NCBI GenBank assembly: GCA_017428385.1
Contig: JAFRQX010000012.1
Location: forward strand, 1 to 53,519
DNA length: 53,519 nt
DNA from: Clostridia bacterium
GTDB taxonomy: Bacteria; Bacillota; Clostridia; Christensenellales; Aristaeellaceae
Reading direction: 5' to 3'
Positions 26,242 to 34,069 of this stretch are shown here, one piece after another. Within the stretch, counting starts at the first letter, position 1, and the number at the start of each line of letters is the position of its first letter. Made by a program: the position numbers and the translations under genes. The notes under the pieces are model-generated. The model worked only from the letters and a program-made list of their open reading frames with translations. It was not told the DNA's origin and did no database searches.

Positions 26242-26250
26242 ATTATATCA
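26242..26250 (-). promoter_or_regulatory. Extended -10 promoter of the HU gene
   Basis: Minus-strand TGATATAAT, about 45 bp before the ATG. The region upstream of it is immediately followed by the divergent phage gene at 26293. Confidence 0.6.
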
Positions 26251-26292
26251 TACTTGTGCATTTAAATCCATACAAATGGAAGGATTTCTTGT

Positions 26293-26844
26293 ATGTTTTT
26301 TTCAAAAAAACCGCATCATACCGCCATTTTCGACGCTTTTTGTGCCTGCCTGGGACTGGGAAGGGACTCAAGGGAGGCTGCTGCCCTCATCCATGAGGCA
26401 TATGCCGAGCCGGAAAACGCTCCGCGGCCGCCCCGGAACCGGAATGTGATCTACTGGACGCTGCTGCAGGATACGGCTTCTGACCCGGTTTCCACCACGT
26501 ATAATCCGGAGACGGCGGGAGCAGGCAGAAACAGCGTCGTGGTGTACACGACGCTGAAATACCAGCTGGTCATTGTCTGCTACGGCCCGGATGCAGAGGA
26601 GTACGCGCTCCGGATCCGCTCCATGCTGTATCTGGACGGCGCAGGCTTTCCCCGGCGGATCCTGCGGGAGGCGGGAATCTATCCGGTCCCGGATCCGCCC
26701 CAGCCCTCCATCCTGTATGAGGAGGAAAGCTCCCTCTGGCGGAAACGGGCAGACCTGACGATCTCCTTGCGAATACAACACGAACAACAGGCATCGGACC
26801 GCAGATCAATTACTGTTGTACCAGCTGTCGTCCTTCACAAATAA
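26293..26844 (+). CDS. Phage neck terminator protein (gp12-like)
   Basis: 183 aa. Features resemble LIC_12616/gp12-like neck terminator proteins: NVIYWTLLQDTASDPVSTTY, a YTTLKYQLVIVCYGPDAEEYALRIRSM strand-helix, RILREAGIYPVPDPPQPSILYEE, then the closing KRADLTISLRI strand. It would cap the tail under the neck. No clear RBS, and the ATG is in the upstream region of the HU gene. The stop touches a heptamer array. Confidence 0.8.
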   Translation: MFFSKKPHHTAIFDAFCACLGLGRDSREAAALIHEAYAEPENAPRPPRNRNVIYWTLLQDTASDPVSTTYNPETAGAGRNSVVVYTTLKYQLVIVCYGPDAEEYALRIRSMLYLDGAGFPRRILREAGIYPVPDPPQPSILYEEESSLWRKRADLTISLRIQHEQQASDRRSITVVPAVVLHK

Positions 26845-26876
26845 TTGTGCATTATGCATTATGCATTGTGCATTGG
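26843..26876. repeat. Heptamer array (GCATT type)
   Basis: TTGTGCA, TTATGCA, TTATGCA, TTGTGCA. It begins inside the stop codon of the neck protein and ends near the terminator of the MerR gene. Confidence 0.85.
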
Positions 26877-26880
26877 AAAA

Positions 26881-26898
26881 GAGCCGGTTTCCCGGCTC
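26881..26898 (-). terminator. Terminator of the MerR-type gene
   Basis: GAGCCGG (26881-26887), loop TTTC, CCGGCTC (26892-26898). Minus side continues TTTTCC. Confidence 0.7.
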
Positions 26899-26911
26899 CC
26901 TTTCAGGCATT

Positions 26912-27646
26912 TTATTCAGCTTTATCGCAGTAGATCCGGATGGCATTGTCCACGAATACGGCTGTGCCTTCACCGCCGTACGCGTCAATGTTTTTCGTAA
27001 AATCACCGCCGCCGGAATACATTTTCCCAAGACCCCGCAGGATCTTATTGGTACAGGTATACAAGTTCTCCGTGATATAGTCCTGGATCCGTTTCACCAG
27101 ATCCTGGGCTTCAGGGGAAGCCGGATCGGTATTTTTTATCTCCCCGGCTTCCTTGAAGAACAGCATGAACCGGTCAGCCAGCAGGTTATCCTCTTCTTTG
27201 GTCCGGTTCTTCTGCTTTTCCTCAAGTTCCTTATACTCCGGCGTATTGCCGTAAAGCTCTTTCGCCTGCCTGGAATACTCGTCCAGTTTACTTCTGTCGA
27301 AAGCTTTGAAGTCCATATGTTTCACTCCCATCATTTTGATCCCAAGCGCAAAGTTCATCAGGTTCTCGATGTGTTCCTTCTTCAGCTTCAGCAGTTCGAT
27401 CTGCTGCTCCAGCGCCCGGCTTCTGTCAAAGTCAGGGCTGTTCAGGATGTCCCTGATGTCTTTCAGCGGAAACTCCAGTTCACGGAACAATAAGATGTGC
27501 TGAAGGCGTTCCAGGTCCGTATCGTCATACAGCCTGTAACCCGCATCGGTGTATCCCGTCGGATGCAAAAGCCCGATCTTGTCGTAGTACTGCAGGGTGC
27601 GTATACTCACCCCGGCAAGCTTGCTCACCTCATGAACCGTCATCAC
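26912..27646 (-). CDS. MerR-family regulator with TipAS drug-sensing domain
   Basis: 244 aa. An N-terminal MerR winged helix (MMTVHEVSKLAGVSIRTLQY, then HPTGYTDAGYRLY), a dimerisation coiled coil (residues about 75-110), and a C-terminal helical TipAS-like domain (ELYGNTPEYKELEEKQKNRT, YSGGGDFTKNIDAYGG). TipA/Mta-type proteins bind cationic or thiopeptide drugs and activate genes by twisting long-spacer promoters. Its own promoter has such a spacer (27677-27707). No drug pump is adjacent. Confidence 0.92.
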   Translation of the reverse strand: MMTVHEVSKLAGVSIRTLQYYDKIGLLHPTGYTDAGYRLYDDTDLERLQHILLFRELEFPLKDIRDILNSPDFDRSRALEQQIELLKLKKEHIENLMNFALGIKMMGVKHMDFKAFDRSKLDEYSRQAKELYGNTPEYKELEEKQKNRTKEEDNLLADRFMLFFKEAGEIKNTDPASPEAQDLVKRIQDYITENLYTCTNKILRGLGKMYSGGGDFTKNIDAYGGEGTAVFVDNAIRIYCDKAE

Positions 27647-27676
27647 AGCGGTTTCCTCCTTTCGCCTGACAACATC

Positions 27677-27707
27677 AATATAAACTATGACGTAACGTAA
27701 GAGTCAA
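27677..27707 (-). promoter_or_regulatory. MerR-type autoregulated promoter
   Basis: On the minus strand: TTGACT (27707-27702), a 19-bp spacer, then TATATT (27682-27677). A spacer of 19 bp is the hallmark of MerR-controlled promoters. The spacer holds the partial dyad CTTACGTTACG, a likely operator. Confidence 0.75.
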
Positions 27708-27770
27708 TACTTTTTTATATTTTTCCATATGATGAATTATGCTGTGCACGGAACACTGCTTATAAACATA

Positions 27771-27804
27771 AAATTCTGAATTCTGAATTCATAATTCTGA
27801 ATTA
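27771..27804. repeat. Heptamer array (GAATTCT variant)
   Basis: ATTCTGA and ATTCATA units, upstream of the sheath gene RBS. A partial unit is also seen at 27731-27740. Confidence 0.7.
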
Positions 27805-27828
27805 GTGAAATGAATTGGAGGAACAACG

Positions 27829-28935
27829 ATGTTACCTGTAACGTCCATTGCCCGTGTGGTTGTGAATACCATACGGGCTTCTTCTTCGCCTTCCGCCTTT
27901 GATACCGGCTTGCTGCTGGTGCCGGACGCCTCCTTTACGGAGGATCGGCGGCTGATGACCTATCCCTCCGGCCCGGCCGCTGCGGCAGGGCTAACGGAGC
28001 TGGGCTTTACGGCGGATTCCGAGGCGTACAAAGCGGCACTGAAGTATTTTGCGGCGTCTCCGGCGCCGGGGCGGCTGCTGGTTTCCTGTTATCCGGCTAA
28101 CCAGACTCCGGGAGAAGCGCTGGACGCGGTGCTGGAGCGGACGGCTGACTTCTATGGCGTCATGCCGGTTGCGGTTCTGAACGACGGGGAGCTGGTCAGC
28201 CTGGCACAGCATGTGGAGGCCTTGCAGAACCCGGCGGTGCTCTTTGCGCCGGTGACGGGCTTCTCCGCGGAAGCCGGCGGCACACTGGACCTGCTGTACC
28301 GGGGACAGTTCAAGCGGACGCTGCCCTTCTGCTGCGGGACGCTTTCCGACTGCGCCGCCGTGATGGGCACAGCCATGGGGCTGGAACTTTCCCATACTGC
28401 TTCCGCCTTTGCCCTGTGCTACAAGACGGTCAACGGGATCCAGCCCGCGGACCTGACGCAGACGCAGGTGGACAGCATCAAGGCAAAGAACGGGAACGTC
28501 TATATTGCCCGGGGCTATACCCATTTCCTGCTGGAGAACGGCACGATGGCCAACGGGCAGCGGTATGACGAGGTGCTGTATATCGATAAGATCGGGGCGG
28601 ATCTGCAGAACGCGGCGGTGACGCTGCTGGCGGAGAATCCGGACAAACTGCCCCAGACGGATGATTCCACAGCCCAGTTTATCAACCGGTTTTCGTCTAT
28701 CCTCATGGGCTATACCGAGCGGGGCGTGCTGGCTTCCTCCGTCTGGTGCGGGGCGGATATCGGCCCGGTCAGGGGTGGGGAGATCATAGAGAACGGCTTC
28801 ATGCTCTGGGCGGACAGCTATGACGACCAGCCGGACGCTGACCGGGAGGCACATAAAGCAATGCCGGTGCAGGTTGCCCTGACACCGGCGGGAAGTATAG
28901 AGTCCATTGTGATTACGGTGAACGTACAAGTATAG
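27829..28935 (+). CDS. Phage tail sheath protein, DUF3383 family
   Basis: 368 aa, full length. Family features: MLPVTSIARVVVNTIRASSS start, GLLLVPDASFTEDRRLMTYP, ALKYFAASPAPGRLLVSCY near residue 65, NGIQPADLTQTQVDSIKAKNGNVY near 205, and VTVNVQV end. The sheath subunits stack around the tube and contract on infection. A good RBS (TTGGAGGAAC) is present. The stop lies 8 bp from the stop of the convergent HD gene. Confidence 0.9.
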   Translation: MLPVTSIARVVVNTIRASSSPSAFDTGLLLVPDASFTEDRRLMTYPSGPAAAAGLTELGFTADSEAYKAALKYFAASPAPGRLLVSCYPANQTPGEALDAVLERTADFYGVMPVAVLNDGELVSLAQHVEALQNPAVLFAPVTGFSAEAGGTLDLLYRGQFKRTLPFCCGTLSDCAAVMGTAMGLELSHTASAFALCYKTVNGIQPADLTQTQVDSIKAKNGNVYIARGYTHFLLENGTMANGQRYDEVLYIDKIGADLQNAAVTLLAENPDKLPQTDDSTAQFINRFSSILMGYTERGVLASSVWCGADIGPVRGGEIIENGFMLWADSYDDQPDADREAHKAMPVQVALTPAGSIESIVITVNVQV

Positions 28936-28943
28936 TAAGCGGA

Positions 28944-29576
28944 TTATAAATTCTGCATTGAACTTGGCTTCCATGGCTTCGGGGTCAGCAGCGACGTCTG
29001 GGCAATGTCCGGCAGGACGTCGTAGATGGAACAGCCCATTTCCTTTTCAAAGGCTTCCTTGATGGCAAAGGCGGTATTCCAGCCTTTGATATAGCCTTCC
29101 ATGATGCCGTACCGCCGGGTGACGTCCACGAACCGCTTTTCCAGGATGACAAAGCCGTAATCCACGGCCAGGGAATCGCAGAGCTGGATCAGCCGGTCGT
29201 AGTCGTCCGCCTCGCAGTTCATGATGTATGCTTTGATGGCTTTTTCCGTTTCGTTATCCGGTTCATAGTTGAACTCTTCCTGCATGCGGAGATAGGAATG
29301 GGTCATACAGATCCGGGCGGCTTCATCCCAGCTCTTCTCCATACAATACTTGTAGCCCTCATAAATATGGGTCGGGATATCCACAATGCCGACCCGCCTG
29401 CCGATATCGTGCAGCAGGCCGACAATATAAGCCTTTTCCGGATCCATGGACGGGATTTTTTCGGCAATATTCCGGGCCGCGATGCCGGTGTTGATGGAGT
29501 GCTTCACCCAGGGACCTGGATTCAGCTCTTCCGCAATCCGCAGTTCCTGCAGGGCTTCTTCCGCTGTAGGCAGCAT
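28944..29576 (-). CDS. HD-domain phosphohydrolase
   Basis: 210 aa. HD motif signature: WVKHSINTGIAARNIAEK (first His), GLLHDIGRRVG near residue 53 (HD pair), MTHSYLR near 91, and CDSLAVDYG near 133 (final Asp). HD proteins hydrolyse phosphate esters of nucleotides or phospho-messengers. Target unknown. It is chromosomal and lies between the sheath and tube genes. Confidence 0.85.
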   Translation of the reverse strand: MLPTAEEALQELRIAEELNPGPWVKHSINTGIAARNIAEKIPSMDPEKAYIVGLLHDIGRRVGIVDIPTHIYEGYKYCMEKSWDEAARICMTHSYLRMQEEFNYEPDNETEKAIKAYIMNCEADDYDRLIQLCDSLAVDYGFVILEKRFVDVTRRYGIMEGYIKGWNTAFAIKEAFEKEMGCSIYDVLPDIAQTSLLTPKPWKPSSMQNL

Positions 29577-29651
29577 ACGCTTTTATCCTCCGAACGTCAG
29601 TGATTGGCCTAAAACAAAAGGATTATACCACTGTCTCACGGATAAGGAAAA

Positions 29652-29673
29652 CCGCCGCACAGGAGCGCGGCGG
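29652..29673 (-). terminator. Hairpin after the secreted-protein gene
   Basis: CCGCCGC (29652-29658) and GCGGCGG (29667-29673). Minus side continues TTTTCC. Confidence 0.65.
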
Positions 29674-29690
29674 CTGAAAAGACGGTTTTT

Positions 29691-30170
29691 TCAGGGCTGT
29701 GGCGTTACGCGGATAAAGTAGCAGGTCATACCCACTGAAGATATAGAGGAAATAGGCGGGACGAGGCATGAAAGCATGCCGTTGTCATTCAGACGGAAAA
29801 CAGGCGGCTCATCACTGCCGTTCAGAATCTTCAGGGATCCGTCTTCCGGAATAAACTCATGTTTGATGGAGTTAAGATGCTCCTCGAAATCAGTATATAA
29901 TATGAGCTCGCTTTCGGTTATGGTCACTTCCGCACGACTATCAACGAGACCGTCCGCCAGCATCTGTTCACGGTTCATTTCCGTACCGTCATCCTGGATA
30001 ATCCAGTAAAACTGCCACTCACCGATAAAGTCCTCGATTCCCTTTGCGGGGACAACGGTCGGGGGTGTGAATGAATCTTTGGTTTCAGGGGAAACCTCAT
30101 CTGCCAGGCCTGGAATCAGGAGAGCGAGAACCAGGCACAGGGAAAGAATGAATGTGACAACCTTTTTCAT
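29691..30170 (-). CDS. Small secreted protein, lipocalin-like
   Basis: 159 aa. Signal peptide (MKKVVTFILSLCLVLALLIP). The mature part has IGEWQFYWIIQDDGTEM and ends in beta strands (GMTCYFIRVTPQP), similar in layout to the other small exported proteins here. Function unknown. Divergent from the tail tube gene with 47 bp between. Confidence 0.65.
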   Translation of the reverse strand: MKKVVTFILSLCLVLALLIPGLADEVSPETKDSFTPPTVVPAKGIEDFIGEWQFYWIIQDDGTEMNREQMLADGLVDSRAEVTITESELILYTDFEEHLNSIKHEFIPEDGSLKILNGSDEPPVFRLNDNGMLSCLVPPISSISSVGMTCYFIRVTPQP

Positions 30171-30217
30171 GAATACGAATCTCCCTTCAAACTTGATGCA
30201 CGGAGGAATAACGCATT

Positions 30218-30652
30218 ATGGCCTATAACGTATACAGCCTCCCGGACGTGAAGTCCGTTCTCTATCACCCGGACGTGGGTACCGCCAACCTGCACCTGTG
30301 CGGGATCGGGAAGATCACAATCGCCGCGGCGGGCGACCTGAGCTCCCATACCTCCACAGCGGACGGGTACGTGGTGGTGAACCGGCTGAAGACAACCAAC
30401 GGTACCATCACCATTGAGGTGCCGCAGAATTCCATGGGGGATGATTTCCTCCGGCGCTGGGCCCGGTGGGCCAGAAATACAAACAGCCCGAACCGGATTG
30501 CCCTGGGGACGCTGACCATCACGGACAGCGTCTCCGGTTATAGAACGATCTGCACCGGCGTTTCCTTGCAGAAGGCGCCGGAGAGAACGTACGACCGGAC
30601 CGCGACGAACGTGAGTTATACGCTGCTGGCAACGACGATAACGGAACAGTAA
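30218..30652 (+). CDS. Phage tail tube protein, DUF3277 family
   Basis: 144 aa. MAYNVYSLPDVKSVLYHPDV start, GIGKITIAAAGDLSSHT, TTNGTITIEVPQNSMGDDFLRRW near residue 60, and TVSYTLL-type ending. Tube subunits form the rigid inner channel of contractile tails, and this protein normally follows the sheath gene. Good RBS (GGAGGAA). Full length. Confidence 0.9.
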   Translation: MAYNVYSLPDVKSVLYHPDVGTANLHLCGIGKITIAAAGDLSSHTSTADGYVVVNRLKTTNGTITIEVPQNSMGDDFLRRWARWARNTNSPNRIALGTLTITDSVSGYRTICTGVSLQKAPERTYDRTATNVSYTLLATTITEQ

Positions 30653-30654
30653 GA

Positions 30655-30697
30655 CAATAAACAATGCACAATGCATAATGCATAATGCATAATTATG
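30655..30697. repeat. Heptamer array (CAATGCA/TAATGCA)
   Basis: About five 7-mers between the tube and chaperone genes. Two phage genes are adjacent here, so the array is not restricted to phage-host borders. Confidence 0.85.
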
Positions 30698-30708
30698 GAG
30701 TGTTTGGT

Positions 30709-31280
30709 ATGCGAACAGTCAATAAGGATATCCGGATAAACATTGACGGAAACCAGACTGGTTTCCGTCTTACTAAACTGGATGCTTTTTCCGGGATCAT
30801 GCTGCTCCGGCTGCTGATGCGGTTGGAAGAGAAGAATGTGCATCCGACTATGTTGGACCTGATTGCTTCCCTGTCGGAGGAGGAGCTCCGCTCCGTGATG
30901 ACGACGGTGCTGAATCATACCGCGGTGCTGCTGCCCGCCGGGCCGCAGCCGGTGATGACCGGGCCGGAATGGGGATACCCGGAGCTGGAGCATGACACGC
31001 CCTCCTGCATGAAGCTGCTGATGGAAGGCATCGCCTGGAGCCTTTCCGGTTTTTTCGGCGAAGGCGGGTTGAGGGAGAAAACCGGGACTGCGGATACGTC
31101 CCCCTGACCTGCCCGAATATCGATGAGTTCCTGTTCCTGCCGGTGGCGGAGGGATACTGGCGCCAGCACGAACTCTGGGACGGCACCTATACCCTGGATG
31201 ACCTGCTGGATATCACGGAGCTGATCCGAATCCGCAGGAGCAATCAAAAAAGGGCGGCCGCAGCCGCCCGGGGAAATTGA
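30709..31280 (+). CDS. Phage tail assembly chaperone with programmed -1 frameshift
   Basis: The short product is 132 aa (30709-31107; MRTVNKDIRINIDGNQTGFR). The heptamer T TTT TTC at 31050-31056 is in the correct phase (third base of a Gly codon, then TTT, TTC). A -1 shift there opens a frame to TGA 31278-31280, giving about 190 aa that continue FRRRRVEGENRDCGYVPLTC. Such paired products are usual for tail chaperones encoded between tube and tape measure, where they keep the tape measure soluble. The last residues (RAAAAARGN) overlap the terminator hairpin of the convergent host operon. Confidence 0.85.
31050..31056 (+). promoter_or_regulatory. -1 ribosomal frameshift site (TTTTTTC)
   Basis: Matches X XXY YYZ in phase with the chaperone frame. 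A GC-rich stretch (GGCGAAGGCGGG) follows. Confidence 0.8.
31252..31269 (-). terminator. Host operon terminator inside the chaperone frame
   Basis: GGGCGGC (31252-31258), loop CGCA, GCCGCCC (31263-31269). On the minus strand it is followed by TTTTTTGATTG. It serves the minus operon ending at 31285, yet lies in the extended chaperone reading frame. Confidence 0.7.
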
Positions 31281-31284
31281 TTCT

Positions 31285-31440
31285 TCAGGAAACGGAATCC
31301 TTCACGTAGGAAGTTACCCGTTTGCCGTCCACATAGGCGCGGACAGACAGATCCTGGTTTGTTTCGGCGGCTCCTTCAAGCCGCAGGCTCCTCCTGTACA
31401 GGAAAGCGCTGAAGACCAGAATGCCAATCAGAATCAGCAT
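31285..31440 (-). CDS. Small single-span membrane protein
   Basis: 51 aa (MLILIGILVFSAFLYRRSLR, then a polar tail with SVRAYVDGKRV). GGAGGAG lies before the ATG and overlaps the end of the upstream gene, 3 bp away, so the two form an operon. Unknown function. Confidence 0.6.
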   Translation of the reverse strand: MLILIGILVFSAFLYRRSLRLEGAAETNQDLSVRAYVDGKRVTSYVKDSVS

Positions 31441-31443
31441 GCT

Positions 31444-31773
31444 TTACTCCTCCTCGGCAGTATCGTTGTTCTGGCGACGGACGTAGTAATACAGGGCGAC
31501 ACCGATGATGATGCCGATCACAAGGCCATGGCCGGAGAAGATTCCGGAAGCGATGGAAGCCAGTCCGGAGAAGATCCCGCCGATGACAGTGCCAATCAGG
31601 CTGAACACACCGCCGACAACGGCGAGGGCGATCCAGCCGCCAAAAATCAGCGCAGGCAGGAGCAAAAGACCTCCGAGGAGACTGTCATTGCGGTGGCGGC
31701 TGCCACCGAAGATCAGATTTCCAAGGGTCAGAATTCCAAGCAGGCGCAGCATTTTAATGTTCCTCCGTTTCAA
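31444..31773 (-). CDS. Gly-rich membrane protein
   Basis: 109 aa with several Gly-rich hydrophobic stretches (LLGGLLLLPALIFGGWIAL, FSLIGTVIGGIFSGLASIAS, GLVIGIIIGVALYYYV) and an acidic C-terminus. Family not recognised. First gene of a two-gene operon. Confidence 0.65.
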   Translation of the reverse strand: MKRRNIKMLRLLGILTLGNLIFGGSRHRNDSLLGGLLLLPALIFGGWIALAVVGGVFSLIGTVIGGIFSGLASIASGIFSGHGLVIGIIIGVALYYYVRRQNNDTAEEE

Positions 31774-31882
31774 GTCTTATCAGGTGTACCAATCATTTGG
31801 TACGTGCATAGGATAAGGCAGCGGGAGCGGGAAAAACAGATTCAAATGGGAGAAATATCCCCGGTTATTTTTCCAAATGAAA

Positions 31883-31908
31883 ACCCGCACGGCGGATGCT
31901 GCGCGGGT
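31883..31908 (-). terminator. Terminator of the SH3/leader-peptide operon
   Basis: ACCCGC (31883-31888) and GCGGGT (31903-31908). Minus side continues TTTTCATTTGG. Confidence 0.55.
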
Positions 31909-31938
31909 GGAAGCATTGAATGATATGGCGTCGGGGCG

Positions 31939-32064
31939 TCAGTTGTCCGCGCCGGTCATGCCGTCCAGGATCATTTCACCGATTTCCTTCAGGAGATCCC
32001 AGAAGCCGGCACCGTTTACCTGCTCCAGTTCTTCCATGGTCAGTTCACGACGATTGCTGTTCAT
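31939..32064 (-). CDS. Double-glycine-type leader peptide (bacteriocin/signal-like)
   Basis: 41 aa. The N-terminal half (ELTMEELEQVNGAG, residues 7-20) fits the LsxxELexIxGG pattern of peptides cleaved by C39-peptidase ABC exporters, with GAG in place of GG. The remaining 21 residues (FWDLLKEIGEMILDGMTGAD plus N) form a short amphipathic, acidic segment. CAGGAGGACAAGG provides a strong RBS. It lies 17 bp downstream of the SH3 gene. No exporter gene is in the window. Confidence 0.6.
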   Translation of the reverse strand: MNSNRRELTMEELEQVNGAGFWDLLKEIGEMILDGMTGADN

Positions 32065-32081
32065 ATCCTTGTCCTCCTGTC

Positions 32082-32636
32082 TCAGATCTTCCGGATATAG
32101 TCGTTGGCCACATAGCCGGTTTTGCCGGTCTGCAGGTCCACAACCTTGCTCCAGACGGTGCCGCGGGCAATCACCTGCAGCTGGTCGCCGGCGGTCAGGC
32201 GGCGGATGGCCTTGGCGGTCTTGTTGGGCTTCTCGCGAAGGCCGACGCTGCTGTCGGATTTCGCGCTCCGGCGCAGGGCGCTGACCAGGTAGGGATTCTT
32301 CACATTCACAAAGTTATCATCCCGCTCGGTGATTTCATATTTGCCGGGCTTTTCGCTGACCAGGAACCTGGTCTGCACATAGCCGGAGAAGTGATAGTCG
32401 CTGATGGCGGCCCAGCCGTCTCCGGTGAAGTAGTCAACCTGTACCTTGGTGCCGCATTCCAGGCGGGTGATGATCCGGCAGCTGGTGTTGGTCGTTTCAC
32501 GGACGTTCAGCTTCTTTCCGTTCTCGCAGTTCACCCACATTTCAATGCCGGTGTACTCTTCGGCGGAGGCGAAGGCGGGGATCATCAGGGCAAGCACGGT
32601 AACCAGGATCATGACGATGCTGAGAATCTTTTTCAT
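32082..32636 (-). CDS. Secreted protein with two SH3b domains
   Basis: 184 aa. Signal peptide MKKILSIVMILVTVLALMIP. First SH3b domain around KKLNVRETTNTSCRIITRLE to GWAAISDYHFSGYVQ. Second around SVGLREKPNKTAKAIRRLTAG to TGYVANDYIRKI. Bacterial SH3 domains bind peptidoglycan or peptides. It forms an operon with the leader-peptide gene. Confidence 0.85.
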   Translation of the reverse strand: MKKILSIVMILVTVLALMIPAFASAEEYTGIEMWVNCENGKKLNVRETTNTSCRIITRLECGTKVQVDYFTGDGWAAISDYHFSGYVQTRFLVSEKPGKYEITERDDNFVNVKNPYLVSALRRSAKSDSSVGLREKPNKTAKAIRRLTAGDQLQVIARGTVWSKVVDLQTGKTGYVANDYIRKI

Positions 32637-32786
32637 AAAATATCCTTCCTTTCATCGCCTTGTACAGGCGGTAACTGCTTTTCATATCCGGCGGGCTTCA
32701 TCGGCCTGCCATGAATTTGTACGCAGCAGAAAAAAGGATGGCAGTAAGATATTTATTTTTTTCAGAAAAGATGGATCCCCTGTCGG

Positions 32787-33395
32787 TTATCCGACGAAGG
32801 ACATATCGCTGAGACGCCGGATGGTCCGCTTTCCGTCGTCCTTGATGATCATCTGGGAAACGCCTCCGGCAAAGCCGAACAGGTCCACGGCGTTCAGGGC
32901 TTCCGCTTCCAGGCCCAGGAACATGGCGTTGAAAACGCTGAGCAGGTCTCCGTGGGACACAATGATGATATTTTCGGCTTCTTCCGCCATCACGCTGTCA
33001 AAGAAGGGCTTCAGCCGGTTCCATTCGTCCCGGCGGCTTTCCGCGTCCGAGAAAAGCCGGTCGTCGATGGTCTTTTCAGGGCATTCGATGTTTTCCCGCA
33101 GCCACTGCACGGATTTGCCGCAGCATTTGCCGAGGTTGCGTTCCCGCAGCTCCGTCCGGTAAACGGGGGTAACCTGCAGGCGGTCGGCGATAAACCCGGC
33201 GGTCTGCTTAGCGCGCATCAGGTCGGAAGAGTAAAGAACCACTTCTTTCCCTTCCAGTTCCTTCTGCAGCTTCAGGCTGATCTGATCCGCCTGCTGTTTG
33301 CCCAGGTCTGTCAGTTCCCAGTCTGTCCAGGAGCCGACCATGCCGTTGGTGTGATGGATGGATTGTGTATGCTGAACCGTATAGATGGTTTTCAT
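32787..33395 (-). CDS. Histidine phosphatase-family protein with altered RHG motif
   Basis: 202 aa from ATG 33395 (MKTIYTVQHTQSIHHTNGMV), with GGGAGG upstream. The family start RHGET is replaced by QHTQS, so the nucleophile His stays but the phosphate-binding Arg and the Gly are changed. The rest is normal: ELTDLGKQQADQIS, VLYSSDLMRAKQTA, and the second His in IIIVSHGDLLSVF. It may have altered or weak phosphatase activity. Confidence 0.82.
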   Translation of the reverse strand: MKTIYTVQHTQSIHHTNGMVGSWTDWELTDLGKQQADQISLKLQKELEGKEVVLYSSDLMRAKQTAGFIADRLQVTPVYRTELRERNLGKCCGKSVQWLRENIECPEKTIDDRLFSDAESRRDEWNRLKPFFDSVMAEEAENIIIVSHGDLLSVFNAMFLGLEAEALNAVDLFGFAGGVSQMIIKDDGKRTIRRLSDMSFVG

Positions 33396-33544
33396 GGCTG
33401 TAGTCCTCCCTGTTACCGTCATTCCGGATGGATCCTGTATGTTCAGGCAGTTGTTTTTTTCTCTGATGTTATTAGTTGAAGGGGATTAACAGAGGTAATG
33501 ATAGCATCCGGAATCCGCCTGTGTCCAGTGCCGGACAGAAAAGC

Positions 33545-33568
33545 CCCCGGACCACAAGCGGTCCGGGG
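33545..33568 (-). terminator. Terminator of the small secreted gene
   Basis: CCCCGGACC (33545-33553) and GGTCCGGGG (33560-33568), 9-bp stem. Minus side continues GCTTTTCTG. Confidence 0.75.
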
Positions 33569-33594
33569 ACGGAAGGAGGATCAGGGGACAGGAA

Positions 33595-33966
33595 TTAATA
33601 GGTGCAGAGGGAACCGATATCGAAGTCCGCGATGCTCAGGATGGATACCTGGCCGCTCAGGTCTTCATACAGATAAACCATGGCATAGGCTGGGGCTGTT
33701 TCCAGGGAACCCGGATAAGCCGTAACGGCCCGGCACAGGAAGGCGTGATTGATTCCGGCAACCACCTGGCTGCCCAGATAGGCTACCGGGATATAGCTGG
33801 CGCCGGTCAGGGTTTCCGTTCCTTTGTCAAAAAGGGCTTTGAGTTCTTCGGTAACAGCGGGATCCGCGGAGGGGGTCCAGCCGCCTTCCAGGGGACCTTC
33901 GGCGGACGCGGCGGAGATTATCATCAGGAGCATCAGGATGAGGGCAATCAGTTTTTTCATTTTCAT
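33595..33966 (-). CDS. Secreted cystatin-like protein
   Basis: 123 aa from ATG 33966 (MKMKKLIALILMLLMIISAA), preceded by GGAAGTAATG. The mature part begins EGPLEGGWTPSADPAVTEEL; the VAYLGSQVVAGINHAFLCR segment holds the QVVAG pattern of cystatins (QxVxG). Cystatin folds often inhibit cysteine proteases, but activity here is inference. Single Cys residues only. Confidence 0.65.
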   Translation of the reverse strand: MKMKKLIALILMLLMIISAASAEGPLEGGWTPSADPAVTEELKALFDKGTETLTGASYIPVAYLGSQVVAGINHAFLCRAVTAYPGSLETAPAYAMVYLYEDLSGQVSILSIADFDIGSLCTY

Positions 33967-34069
33967 TACTTCCTTTCCTGCAGCATTTTCCGGCTGCACT
34001 TATTCAGACGCTGGGAATAACGGAAAGTTCCATTGATTGACATCTTTTTTTCAGAAAGGGGGATAAAAG

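Noticed and set aside
26843..26876. CRISPR-like short repeats
   Set aside because: The heptamer arrays have 7-bp tandem units without spacers and no cas genes are present.
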